From NCBI GenBank assembly GCA_964393105.1, contig CAYMSM010000069.1, positions 1-36,077 of the forward strand: a stretch of DNA of 36,077 nt, read 5' to 3'. The position numbers and the translations under genes were made by a program. Every line of letters starts with the position of its first letter. Position 1 is the stretch's first letter. This document shows positions 1 to 8,039 of this stretch, in pieces. The notes under the pieces are model-generated. The model did no database searches. It was not told where the DNA came from and was given only the letters and a program-made list of their open reading frames with translations. The stretch comes from CALMEC01 sp964393105 (GTDB lineage: Bacteria; Actinomycetota; Thermoleophilia; Miltoncostaeales; Miltoncostaeaceae).

Positions 1-270
1 GAAGACGGTGCCGTCGTGGGCGCGCACGAACCGGTCTGCGGCGTGGGACTCGCACAGCCACACCGCCACCCCGTGGGTGAGGTGCACGAGCCGGCGCGGA
101 TCCTGGCCGGTGCGCGCGCAGATCACACACGGCGGACCGCCCCCCGGTAGATCACCGGGTGTGCCCTCCACCGGCGGATCGCCACCGGGTGTGCCATCCA
201 CCGGCAAAGCCCCAGGCTCGCCCGGCGCCCCACACATCGCGCCTCCGCCATGTTCACGACGATCCGCCAT
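1..270 (-). CDS. Zinc-ribbon-like hypothetical protein (5' part, runs off the window)
   Basis: The first 90 codons of a minus-strand gene are visible and the frame stays open to the window edge. Residues 1-47 are a low-complexity Gly/Pro-rich stretch with a repeated 'GTPG' unit. Residues 48-90 look structured: C48-x2-C51 is followed by 'LVHLTHGVAVWLCESH', giving C73-x2-H76 and a plausible zinc-binding C2CH knuckle. Similar small proteins with a 'TRMVHLTHGV' type segment occur in Solirubrobacterales (recollection, unchecked). The ATG at 268-270 was chosen; an in-frame GTG about 15 codons upstream is an alternative, and neither has a good Shine-Dalgarno sequence. Function unknown. Confidence 0.55.
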   Translation of the reverse strand, partial: MADRREHGGGAMCGAPGEPGALPVDGTPGGDPPVEGTPGDLPGGGPPCVICARTGQDPRRLVHLTHGVAVWLCESHAADRFVRAHDGTVF

Positions 271-585
271 ACGGGGATCGTGCCCGAACAACCTGTTACA
301 GCGCACCACCCATTTGTGCCATTTGTGTCACGACTTCGTGTCAATTCATGTAACGATTGACCAACCCGGACACGGCCAAGTGGCCTTCTGCCAGCGCATC
401 GTTGCCGGGGTGGCACGAAGGGCCCGATCGTTGATGCCAACGTGCTGAGCGTCGGCTGCGGTGACTGCGTTGCCCTTAACCTCGGCAGCTCGTGGTGGGG
501 GCCGGGATGCCGGTGCAGGAGCCGGGTAGTGAGCGTCGAACCTCGCTGATTTGCAGGGACGACTCCCCATGGAAGACTGTCCCCC
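271..585. other. Intergenic region with an imperfect palindrome
   Basis: This 315-base divergent gap lies between the minus-strand zinc-ribbon gene and the plus-strand spoIID-like gene. It is AT-richer around 310-360. There, two copies of ATTTGTG sit side by side, followed by an 18-bp imperfect palindrome at 326-343 (TGTCACGACTTCGTGTCA, one T/T mismatch per arm). It could be an operator for either gene. No coding frame with family resemblance was seen. Confidence 0.4.
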
Positions 586-1899
586 GTGCTCATCAGATTG
601 ATACGCCATCCCGCTGTCATCATCGCCGCGACGTTGGGCGTGGCGGTCCCTGCAATGGGACTGGTCCCGGCGCCCGCCACGAGCGGCCTTCCACAGGCAT
701 CCGCCGCGCCAGCCGTCAAGCCAAAGCCCACGTCCAAGAAGAAGCCGCTGCCGCGCTATGTGTTCACATTCGAGGGGCGCGGGTTCGGGCACGGCGTGGG
801 GATGTCCCAGTACGGGGCGTACGGCGCAGCGCGGGCCGGACGAAGCGCCAGGCAGATCATCGCCCACTACTACAGGGGCACCACGCTGAGCGTGCTTCCC
901 GTCACCCCCGTGCGCGTCCTCCTCGGCACATCGCCACGCGCCGTCAAGCTGACCGCCGACGGACCCTGGGGGGTCGCCGCCGAGAGCAGCCCGCTCGGGG
1001 TGGTCAGGGCGCTGCCGCCCGGTGTGGAGGTCACGGTCACCCGAGAGGGCGCGGCCGTCCTCGTGAGCGACCCGGACGGGGCCGAGCTGCTGCGCGCGGA
1101 GGGACCGATTCGGTTCAGGCCCTCCGCGCCGCTGACGGCGACGGGGTTTCGGGGTGTCCGCTACCGGGGCACGATGCGGATCGTCCCCGAGGCCACGTCG
1201 TTGACGGTCATCAACCACGTCGACCTGGAGCGATACCTGCGCGGTGTCGTCCCGCGCGAGATGCCGTCGAAATGGGGCGACGACGCGCCCGCTGCCCTCG
1301 AGGCCCAAGCCATCGCCGCGCGCTCGTACGCGATGGCGACACGACGGAGCGACCAGCTGTTCGACATGTACGCCGACGAGCGCAGTCAGGTATACGGCGG
1401 AGCGACCGCTGAGGATCCCCGTACCAGCCGGGCGGTGACTACGACCGCCGGCCAGGTCGTGACGATGAACGGCCAGATCGTGACGACGTACTTCTTCTCG
1501 ACCTCCGGGGGCCGGACCGAGAACGTCGAGAACGTCTTCCGCGGATTGCCGCGGTCCTACCTGGTCAGCGTCCGCGATCGGGCGTTCGATGCGGCCTCGC
1601 CGCACCACGTGTGGCGCGATCCAAAGACGTTCACGGACGGGCAGCTCGCCCGCCTGCTGGGGATCCCGCGCCCGGTCCTGCGGACCAAGGTGCTCGAACG
1701 GGGGGTCTCTCCGCGCGTCAAGCTCATCCGCTTCACCGCGCGAAACGGCTTCGTCCGCGAGATGAGCGGGGCCGAGGTGCGGAAGTTGCTCGGGCTGCGT
1801 GACACCTGGTTCGTCGCGCGCAGGCGACTGCGCACGCCTGCCACGCTGCGGCTCGTGGCCGCGACGCTGCGCACGAGCGAGGCCGCGCCAGAGCACTAG
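586..1899 (+). CDS. SpoIID/LytB-domain protein (secreted or anchored)
   Basis: The 437-residue protein has an N-terminal hydrophobic segment at about residues 9-30 and then a Pro/Lys-rich linker. The motif 'GRGFGHGVGMSQYGA' lies at residues 64-78. The SpoIID/LytB core follows, with 'YLRGVVPREMP' near residue 215 and 'AQAIAARSYA' shortly after. In SpoIID the Glu of the VVPxEMP motif is the catalytic residue for lytic transglycosylase action on denuded glycan strands; here it is conserved. Non-sporulating actinobacteria carry this domain too, so a general wall-remodelling role is more likely than sporulation. The GTG at 586 was chosen, with GGAAG upstream at 571. It converges on and overlaps by 4 bp the lipoprotein gene on the other strand. 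Confidence 0.85.
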   Translation: MLIRLIRHPAVIIAATLGVAVPAMGLVPAPATSGLPQASAAPAVKPKPTSKKKPLPRYVFTFEGRGFGHGVGMSQYGAYGAARAGRSARQIIAHYYRGTTLSVLPVTPVRVLLGTSPRAVKLTADGPWGVAAESSPLGVVRALPPGVEVTVTREGAAVLVSDPDGAELLRAEGPIRFRPSAPLTATGFRGVRYRGTMRIVPEATSLTVINHVDLERYLRGVVPREMPSKWGDDAPAALEAQAIAARSYAMATRRSDQLFDMYADERSQVYGGATAEDPRTSRAVTTTAGQVVTMNGQIVTTYFFSTSGGRTENVENVFRGLPRSYLVSVRDRAFDAASPHHVWRDPKTFTDGQLARLLGIPRPVLRTKVLERGVSPRVKLIRFTARNGFVREMSGAEVRKLLGLRDTWFVARRRLRTPATLRLVAATLRTSEAAPEH

Positions 1900-3203
1900 G
1901 CTCGTGCGATCAGCGAGGCCTCGGGTGTGACCACCCTGACGGTGGCCTCCTTGCCACCCTTGATCTGGTACACCGTGACGCCACCGGCGGTGGTGTCCCC
2001 ATTCGCGTCCAAGGCGAACGTGCCCATGATGCCGTCGGTCACGTTCGTCTTGAACAGGTTGTCCACGACGGACTGGCGGGTGCCGTCCGACGCGGCGATC
2101 GCGTCGAGCAGGATCTCTGCGGACTGTGCGGCGTACGCCGCGTACACCTCGACCTTATCCGGGCCGCCCACGGTCGCGCCGAAGTCCTCGACGAAGGTCT
2201 TGCCCTTGCCGGTGAGCTGCTCGACCGGAGGACCGGCGACGCTCACGTAGACGCCCTCGGCCGCCTTGCCCGCGTCCTTGATGATCGGCGCGAAGCGATC
2301 CGGGGTCAGGATCTGGACGTCGGGGCCGAGCACCGCCCGCAGGTCCTTGACGAGCTTGCCGCCTGCGTTGTCGACGATGCCTGCAAGGAAGACGCCGTCG
2401 GCGCCGGTCGCCTTGATCGTGTTGCCGAGAGCCTCGAAGCTCGTCGACTCGGGGTCCCACTTCTGGAAGCCGGCCACCTTGAGCTTGAGCTTCTTGGCGG
2501 CGTCCCGGAAGTTGTTGGCGAGGCCCGCTCCATAGAGCTCGCCGTCATTCAGGACGAAGACCTTCTTGAGCTTGAGGTCGGTTTGGGCAAACACCGCCAG
2601 GGCCGGCCCCTGGGAGTTGTCGGCCGCGACCACGCGCGCGTAGTTGCGCTTGCCCGATGGGTAGTACTTGTCCGGCTCGCCGGGCTCGACCGGGCCGCCC
2701 TGCGTCAGTCCGAGGTCGGTGTTGGTCGGGCTCACGATGGCGATTCCCGCGGGGTTCAGGATCGGGATGACAAGCTTGGCGCACCCCGCGTTGTACGTGC
2801 CGATGAGGCCGATCAGGGACTTGTTGGCGACGTAGGCGTTGGCGTTCGCCGTGCACTTCGCCGAATCCCAGGACGCCGCCTGAGCCGTCGCGTCATCGCA
2901 CGCCTGGTAGGCGATCTTCTTGTCGCCGGCTTTGAAGCCGCGCTGCTTCAGGATGAACTCGATTGCCTTGCCCATCTGCTCGGTCTGGGGGCGCGATGCA
3001 CCCTGCAACGGAAGGTCCGATGCGATGAGGTAGTCCGCCGTTCCCTCGCCCGCGTATACGGGCGCGGCAGGACATGACGAGGCGGGTAGCGCCGTGACCT
3101 CGCTGCCACCGGAGCCCCCGTCGTCGTCACCGCAACCGGCGACGACAGCCCCCAGTGCCGCGATGGCTGCAATCGCCAGGATTGTCCAACGACCATGCTT
3201 CAT
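1896..3203 (-). CDS. LivK-type ABC transporter substrate-binding lipoprotein
   Basis: This 435-residue periplasmic-binding-protein-like (type I fold) lipoprotein starts with a Lys/Arg n-region and a hydrophobic core. The lipobox 'VVAGC' places the lipidated Cys at residue 24, followed by an acidic/Gly-Ser linker. The body contains 'LPLQGASRPQTEQMGKAIEF' and 'GLIGTYNAGCAKLVIPILN', typical of Peripla_BP_6 (branched-chain amino acid or amide binding). No permease or ATPase adjoins it, so it probably feeds another Liv-type system, perhaps the livFGMH set about 17 kb away. It lies 98 bp downstream of the sugar acetyltransferase gene on the same strand and shares a 4-bp tail overlap with the spoIID-like gene. 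Substrate unknown. Confidence 0.85.
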   Translation of the reverse strand: MKHGRWTILAIAAIAALGAVVAGCGDDDGGSGGSEVTALPASSCPAAPVYAGEGTADYLIASDLPLQGASRPQTEQMGKAIEFILKQRGFKAGDKKIAYQACDDATAQAASWDSAKCTANANAYVANKSLIGLIGTYNAGCAKLVIPILNPAGIAIVSPTNTDLGLTQGGPVEPGEPDKYYPSGKRNYARVVAADNSQGPALAVFAQTDLKLKKVFVLNDGELYGAGLANNFRDAAKKLKLKVAGFQKWDPESTSFEALGNTIKATGADGVFLAGIVDNAGGKLVKDLRAVLGPDVQILTPDRFAPIIKDAGKAAEGVYVSVAGPPVEQLTGKGKTFVEDFGATVGGPDKVEVYAAYAAQSAEILLDAIAASDGTRQSVVDNLFKTNVTDGIMGTFALDANGDTTAGGVTVYQIKGGKEATVRVVTPEASLIARA

Positions 3204-3301
3204 GCTTTGTCCGGTTTCGTCGACGCCAGTGGAAGTCGGTGGTTCCCGGGGAATCGCGATGGCTCTGTCCGAGCCCACATGGCGGGTGTCACTAAACGTC
3301 G

Positions 3302-3997
3302 CTACTGCGAGGCGAGGAGCTCGTCGGGTGGTACGTCGCGCCACACCCGCGCCGGAAGACCGGCGACGAGCTTGCCCGGGGGTACGTCCTTTGTCACCAG
3401 CGCGCCTGCCGCGACGAAGGCCTCCTCGCCGATCTCGATGCCCGGCAGGATGATGCACGCGCCGCCGACCCGCGCCCCACGCCGGATCGTCGGGCCCTTG
3501 ATCTGCCCCAAGCGTGCCTCGGTGCGGCCCATGAAGTTGTCGTTCGTCGTCGCCACACAGGGGGCGATGAAGACGTGGTCCTCCAAGAGCGAGTAGGCCG
3601 TGATGTAACAGTTGGCCTGGATCTTGGTGTGGTCGCCGATGGAGGTGTCGTTCTCGACGACGCTGCCGCGGCCGACGATCACGCTGTCGCCGATGTTGAC
3701 CCGCTCGCGGATCGCCACCTGGTCGCCGATCACGCAGTCGCTGCCGATGACCGATCCCGCGAACAGGACCGACCCGGCGCAGATCGCTGTGCCGGCGCCC
3801 ACCTGGAGCGGAGCGAGCGGCTCGCGTTTGGCGGTCGACGCCTTCCCCAGGCGCGGCTGCTTGCCGATGACGACGTTGTCCTGGATGACGCAGTCGTCGC
3901 CGATGACCGTCCCGGCGTGGATGACCACGTTGGCGCCGATCTCGACGTCCGCTCCCAGGACCACCCCTTCGCCCAACACAAGGTTCTCGCGGCTCAC
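3302..3997 (-). CDS. Hexapeptide-repeat (left-handed beta-helix) acetyltransferase, WbpD-like
   Basis: The 231-residue protein consists almost entirely of [LIV]-G-x4 hexapeptide turns, such as 'VLGADVEIGANVVIHAGTVI', forming a left-handed beta-helix. The loop 'APCVATTNDNFMG' and a C-terminal 'AGLPARVWRDVP' are typical of NeuD/WbpD-type sugar O/N-acetyltransferases. In the WbpA-B-E-D-I route WbpD acetylates the 3-amino group of UDP-GlcNAc(3N)A; the two genes just upstream match WbpA and WbpB, so this role is inferred from context. The GTG start at 3995-3997 overlaps the TGA of the upstream gene (GTGA) and has a strong GGAGGAG ribosome site. At 231 residues it is longer than P. aeruginosa WbpD (about 190). 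Confidence 0.8.
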   Translation of the reverse strand: MSRENLVLGEGVVLGADVEIGANVVIHAGTVIGDDCVIQDNVVIGKQPRLGKASTAKREPLAPLQVGAGTAICAGSVLFAGSVIGSDCVIGDQVAIRERVNIGDSVIVGRGSVVENDTSIGDHTKIQANCYITAYSLLEDHVFIAPCVATTNDNFMGRTEARLGQIKGPTIRRGARVGGACIILPGIEIGEEAFVAAGALVTKDVPPGKLVAGLPARVWRDVPPDELLASQ

Positions 3998-5010
3998 GTG
4001 TCTCCTCCGATGGTGGTGGGGCGGCCGGCGTTGGCCATGGACCGCGTCATCGCCTCCAGCACCTCGACGACGGCCAGTCCAGCGGCGGCGTCTGACAACG
4101 GCTCCGTGCCGTTGGCCACGCAGTCGACGAAATGCTCGCATACGCGGCGCAGGGGCTCGGTGCCGTCGATCTTGGGGATCCGGATGTCGCCCGAGCGCAC
4201 CTGGATGTACTCGCCGTAGGTGGCGGTGGGGGTGATGGGACCCTTGTCGTAGATCGTGACCTTGCGTTCGGTCTCCATGTCGTCGAACACCACCATGCGC
4301 TCCGAGCCGATGACGGTCATCTTGCGCATCTTGTGCGGGTCGAGCCACGACAGGTGCAGATGACCGGTCACCCCCGACGGGAACCGAACGTGACCGAACA
4401 CGACGTCCTCGACGCCGGGCTGCAGGTACGAGGTCCCCCACGCGGCGACCTCGTTGGGTCGCTCTCCCGCCAGCCAGATCATCACCGAGATGTCGTGCGG
4501 GCCCAGGCTCCACAGTGCGTTCTCGTCGGGACGCACGATGCCCAGGTTCTGGCGGTTGCCGTACATGTAGAACGTTCGGTCCCCGAGCGCGCCCTCGTCG
4601 ATCAGGTCCTTGACCTTCTGCAGGCCCGGGTGGTAGACGAGCAGATGGTCGACCATCGCGACCAGGCCGCGCTTGTTCGCGAGGTCCGTGACGCGGCGGG
4701 CGTCGGCGGTGGTCAGCGCCAGGGGCTTCTCGACGAACACGTGCTTGCCGGCGTCGAGGGCGCGAATCGCGAGCGCCGCGTGGGTCGGCACCGATGTCGC
4801 GATGACCACGGCATCCAGCGTGTCGTCGCCCAGCAGGTCGTCCAGGTCTCGGGTGAACGTGCTGGCGGGGAACGCCGGGCGGTGGCGCTCGAGGATCGCG
4901 GCGTCCAGGTCGCAGCAGTACGCCAGATCGCAATCCGGGAGCCGGTCGAAGTTGCGCGCGAGGTTGGGCCCCCAGTAGTTGAGGCCGACGACGCCCAGGC
5001 GGACGCTCAC
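3994..5010 (-). CDS. Gfo/Idh/MocA-family sugar-nucleotide oxidoreductase, WbpB-like
   Basis: The N-terminal Rossmann fold begins at 'RLGVVGLNYWGPNLARNF'. The family 'EKP' catalytic-Lys motif is in 'HVFVEKPLALT' (residues 94-96). The C-terminal alpha/beta domain carries 'SLGPHDISVMIWLAG', whose His is the usual acid/base residue. WbpB oxidises C3 of UDP-GlcNAc-uronate, making the 3-keto sugar for transamination. Position between a WbpA-type dehydrogenase and an acetyltransferase supports that assignment. The GTG at 5008-5010 overlaps the upstream stop (GTGA); a second in-frame GTG at 5017-5019 is possible. Expect tight translational coupling with both neighbours. Confidence 0.82.
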   Translation of the reverse strand: MSVRLGVVGLNYWGPNLARNFDRLPDCDLAYCCDLDAAILERHRPAFPASTFTRDLDDLLGDDTLDAVVIATSVPTHAALAIRALDAGKHVFVEKPLALTTADARRVTDLANKRGLVAMVDHLLVYHPGLQKVKDLIDEGALGDRTFYMYGNRQNLGIVRPDENALWSLGPHDISVMIWLAGERPNEVAAWGTSYLQPGVEDVVFGHVRFPSGVTGHLHLSWLDPHKMRKMTVIGSERMVVFDDMETERKVTIYDKGPITPTATYGEYIQVRSGDIRIPKIDGTEPLRRVCEHFVDCVANGTEPLSDAAAGLAVVEVLEAMTRSMANAGRPTTIGGDT

Positions 5011-6275
5011 AGCTTCCACACCTTGCCGTCGACAGGGGGTACCACGTTACGGAAGTCGATGATCAGTGGCGCCTCCCGGGCGATCATCTCCCAGTCGATG
5101 CCGGAGTGCGCCGTGACGACTGCCACGGCGTCCAGATCACGCAGGACCTCGGCCGTGAGGAGCACGCTCTTCAAGCCGACCTTTGGCAGATGCGCCACGT
5201 GCGGGTCGTGGTAGGCGACCTGCGCGCCTTCGTCCGCGAGCAGGTCGATGATCTTGAGCGCCGGGCTTTCACGCAAGTCGTTGACGTCGGCCTTGTAGGC
5301 GACGCCGATCACGAGCACGCGACTGCCGTTGAGTGGCTTGCGCCGGCTGTTGAGCGCGCGGGAGACCTTGCCAACGCAGAATGCCGGCATCTGCGAGTTG
5401 ATCTTTCCGGCCAACTCGATGAACTCGGTGTGGAACTCGAATTCGCGTGCCTTCCACGTCAGGTAGAAGGGGTCGATCGGGATGCAGTGGCCGCCGAGCC
5501 CCGGGCCGGGCCGGAACGCCATGAACCCGAACGGCTTCGTGGCGGCCGCGTCGATGACGTCCCAGACGTCGATGTTCATGCGGTCGCAGAGCATCGCCAT
5601 CTCGTTGACCAGGGCGATGTTGACGCTGCGGAAGATGTTCTCGAGAAGCTTCGTCATCTCGGCCACCTCGGGCGTGTCCACCGCGACCAGGTTGTCGCAG
5701 GCGGCGCCGTAGACCTCCATCGCCCGGCGCGTGCACTCGGGTGTGAGCCCGCCGATGACCTTGGGGGTCGTTCGGGTCGTCCAGTCGACGCGGCCGGGGT
5801 CGACGCGCTCGGGCGAGAATGCGAGGTGGAAGTCCTTGCCCGCCACCAAGCCGGATCGCTCCAGTACCGGCCCCAGCTCGTCGCGAGTCGTGCCTGGGTA
5901 GGTCGTGCTTTCGAGGATCACGAGCTGTCCTGGGCGGAGTCGTTGCGCCAGGCTCTCTGCCGCGCCGAGTACCGCCGACAGATCCGGCTCACGGTGCTCG
6001 TCGAGCGGCGTCGGCAGGCAGATGATGATCGTTTCGACCCCCCGCATCGCATCCCACGAAGTCGTCGCGCGGACCAAGCCGTCGGCCACGAGCGGGCCGA
6101 GGCGGTCCGAGGAGACGTCGTCGATGTACGACTCCCCGCGGTTCAGCATCTCGACCTTCGACTGCACCGCGTCGAGCCCGAGCACGGCGATCCCGGCTTC
6201 GGCGAGGGTGGTGGCAAGCGGCAGTCCGACGTACCCCATCCCGATGACGCCGACCTGCGGCGCGCGGTCGGTCAC
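5007..6275 (-). CDS. Nucleotide-sugar dehydrogenase, WbpA-type UDP-GlcNAc 6-dehydrogenase
   Basis: This is a UDP-glucose/GDP-mannose dehydrogenase family protein of 422 residues from the chosen start. The NAD-binding 'GVIGMGYVGLPLA' lies at residues 9-21, the central domain has 'AATKPFGFMAFRPGPGLGGH', and the catalytic Cys264 is in 'GGHCIPIDPFYL'. The 'GLGGHCIPIDP' form is shared by WbpA/WecC-type dehydrogenases, which oxidise C6 of UDP-N-acetylhexosamines. It heads the wbpA-B-D-like run. Start: GTG at 6273-6275 gives a normal short N-terminus. An ATG at 6324-6326 would add 17 residues but would overlap the divergent gene head to head, so I prefer the GTG. Neither has an obvious ribosome site. 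Confidence 0.85.
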   Translation of the reverse strand: MTDRAPQVGVIGMGYVGLPLATTLAEAGIAVLGLDAVQSKVEMLNRGESYIDDVSSDRLGPLVADGLVRATTSWDAMRGVETIIICLPTPLDEHREPDLSAVLGAAESLAQRLRPGQLVILESTTYPGTTRDELGPVLERSGLVAGKDFHLAFSPERVDPGRVDWTTRTTPKVIGGLTPECTRRAMEVYGAACDNLVAVDTPEVAEMTKLLENIFRSVNIALVNEMAMLCDRMNIDVWDVIDAAATKPFGFMAFRPGPGLGGHCIPIDPFYLTWKAREFEFHTEFIELAGKINSQMPAFCVGKVSRALNSRRKPLNGSRVLVIGVAYKADVNDLRESPALKIIDLLADEGAQVAYHDPHVAHLPKVGLKSVLLTAEVLRDLDAVAVVTAHSGIDWEMIAREAPLIIDFRNVVPPVDGKVWKL

Positions 6276-6324
6276 AGGGACGGGGTTTGGCTGTGGGTAC
6301 TCATCGGCCCGGTATCGTAGCCGC

Positions 6325-6906
6325 ATGGCGGACGCATTGTTGGCGGGCCTTCCGCGGATCGTCCGCGTGGCCGACGAGGTGCGGCTTCGAGGGTGGCTGG
6401 TGCTGGCGGTCGGGGGCGCCGTGGCGGCGTGGTGGACGATCCAATGGCTGCTCGATCAACCGCTGCAGCCGGGCCGCACGTGGCTCATCGCCCTCGTCGT
6501 CGTGGTGCTGGCGGCCGTCGCGGGGTTGGTCAACGTACCCCGCCGAATGCGTGAGGGCCTGCGTGCTCCGCGATTCCCGTCGTCGCGGGTGGTCTACGAG
6601 ACGCGTGCCGAAGGGCGCGACCGGCGCATCAGGTTGAGCGGTGCGGTCTTCCTGTCTGCGATCGTCATCTTGATGTTCGATCGGCTTGCGGGGTGGGAGG
6701 GCGTTACCGCCGGTGTGCTCACGGGGGTCGCCGTCGCGGTGGGCGTCGCCGACCTGCTGGAGGCCCGACTGTGGGACCGGGCCGAGCGCGAGCGCGAGGC
6801 GGACCTGTTCGTCCGCATCGGGCCAAAGGCCCTGGGGGCGAGCTACGGCCAGGCGGACATCTACGAAGTGCCGAGCCCCCCGGACGACCCAAGCGAGTGG
6901 ACGTGA
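6325..6906 (+). CDS. Membrane protein of unknown function
   Basis: The 193-residue protein has four hydrophobic segments arranged as two pairs: about residues 24-42 ('GWLVLAVGGAVAAWWTIQWL'), 52-68, 109-124 and 130-147. Between the pairs lies a basic loop. The C-terminal cytoplasmic-looking tail is charged ('WDRAERERE') and ends in an acidic Pro-rich stretch. I do not recognise the family. It is divergent from the wbpA-like gene and convergent with the wbpI-like epimerase gene. A TATCGT box lies close upstream of the ATG, so the transcript may have a very short leader. Confidence 0.6.
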   Translation: MADALLAGLPRIVRVADEVRLRGWLVLAVGGAVAAWWTIQWLLDQPLQPGRTWLIALVVVVLAAVAGLVNVPRRMREGLRAPRFPSSRVVYETRAEGRDRRIRLSGAVFLSAIVILMFDRLAGWEGVTAGVLTGVAVAVGVADLLEARLWDRAEREREADLFVRIGPKALGASYGQADIYEVPSPPDDPSEWT

Positions 6907-6915
6907 GCCCGCGAA

Positions 6916-6936
6916 GCGCGCCGTTCGGGGGCGCGC
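6916..6936. terminator. GC hairpin between convergent genes
   Basis: GCGCGCC (6916-6922) pairs perfectly with GGCGCGC (6930-6936) around a 7-nt loop. It lies in the 65-bp gap between the membrane protein gene and the epimerase gene, whose 3' ends face each other. There is no T-run, as is common in high-GC actinobacteria, so termination in either direction is an inference. Confidence 0.45.
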
Positions 6937-6971
6937 GACTGCCCAGGCGCCGCGGGTGGCCTTGCGTGGGG

Positions 6972-8039
6972 CTACGCGGTGGCGAGTATCGCCTGCGCGA
7001 TTCGCTCTGAGGCGTCGCCGTCGCCGTAGTACAGGGGGCGCTCGGCGGGCACGTTGAGGTTGGCCAGGGCCGCGGTGACGTTCCCGGGATGCATGCCAGC
7101 CAGGTGGTTGAACCCGCCCTCGACGGTCTCCACCCACTCGGTCTCGTCGCGCAGCGTGACGCAGGGGATGCCGTGGAAGTACGCCTCCTTCTGCACACCT
7201 CCGGAGTCCGTCACCACCGCGCGCGACGCGACCAGCAGCGCGGTGAAGTCGAGATACCCCACCGGTGGAGCCAAATGCAGGTCGGGTATCGCCGCGAGGT
7301 GATCCCACAGACCGGCCTGCTCCAGCTTGGCGCGGGTCCGGGGGTGGACCGGAAAGATCGCCGGCTCCCCGATCGCCTTCAGGACGGTCACGAGCGACGC
7401 GAGCGCCTGGATGGTGTCGGTGGCCGCGGCGCGGTGCACGGTGACGAGTACATACTTGCCGGACGCCAGGCCGAAAGCCCCAGGTCCGGGTCGGCGGGCC
7501 GCCAGCGGCGCAAACAGGAGCGCCGCGTCGTACATCACGTCGCCCACCTGGTGGACGCCGTTGGTGATGCCCTCCCTGGCCAGGTTGGCGACCGCGAGGT
7601 CGGTGGGGCAGAAGAGCAGGTCCGACAGGTGGTCGGTGACGACGCGGTTCTGCTCCTCGGGCATGGATCGCACGAACGACCGAAGCCCCGCCTCGACGTG
7701 GGCGACCGGCACGCCGGCCTTGGCCGCGGCGAGCGCGCCACCGAGCGTCGTGGTCGTGTCGCCGTACACCAGCACCATGTCGGGCCGCTCCTCGCCGATC
7801 AGCGGCTCGAGTCGCTGCAAGATCAACGCGAGCTGGGCGGTCGGGCTGCCGGGGCCGACCTGCAGGGCGTGATCGGGCGCCGGGATGTCCAGCTCGTCGA
7901 AGAACAGGTCGGCGAGCTCGGGGTCGTAATGCTGCCCGGTGTGGACGAGCACCTCGTCGACGTGGCGGCGCAATGCTCGCGCGAGCGGTGCCGCCTTGAC
8001 GAACTGCGGGCGGTTGCCGATGACCGACAGGAGCTTCAG
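6972..8039 (-). CDS. UDP-sugar 2-epimerase, WbpI-type
   Basis: This UDP-N-acetylglucosamine 2-epimerase superfamily protein has 355 residues from the inferred start. 'VIGNRPQFVKAAPL' opens the first Rossmann domain, and 'HVEAGLRSF', 'PEEQNRVVTDHLSDL' and 'SGGVQKEAYFHGIPCVTLRD' follow. The last motif, running into 'ETEWVE', is of the WbpI kind (UDP-2,3-diacetamido-glucuronate 2-epimerase), not the WecB kind that has 'EEAPSLGKP'. It would finish a UDP-ManNAc(3NAc)A pathway with the WbpA/B/D-like genes nearby. There is no ATG, GTG or TTG at the natural N-terminus. The only fitting start is a CTG at 8037-8039 overlapping the ccdA stop (CTGA), which implies translational coupling and a rare start codon. 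Confidence 0.82.
   Translation of the reverse strand: MKLLSVIGNRPQFVKAAPLARALRRHVDEVLVHTGQHYDPELADLFFDELDIPAPDHALQVGPGSPTAQLALILQRLEPLIGEERPDMVLVYGDTTTTLGGALAAAKAGVPVAHVEAGLRSFVRSMPEEQNRVVTDHLSDLLFCPTDLAVANLAREGITNGVHQVGDVMYDAALLFAPLAARRPGPGAFGLASGKYVLVTVHRAAATDTIQALASLVTVLKAIGEPAIFPVHPRTRAKLEQAGLWDHLAAIPDLHLAPPVGYLDFTALLVASRAVVTDSGGVQKEAYFHGIPCVTLRDETEWVETVEGGFNHLAGMHPGNVTAALANLNVPAERPLYYGDGDASERIAQAILATA

Noticed and set aside
346..1896. 516-codon minus-strand open frame opposite the spoIID-like gene
   Set aside because: Arg/Pro/Gly-rich shadow typical of high-GC DNA; the plus-strand frame has clear SpoIID motifs.
7535..7741. Minus-strand frame opposite or overlapping the epimerase gene with open reading
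   Set aside because: Ser/Arg/Pro-rich shadow of the epimerase in another frame.
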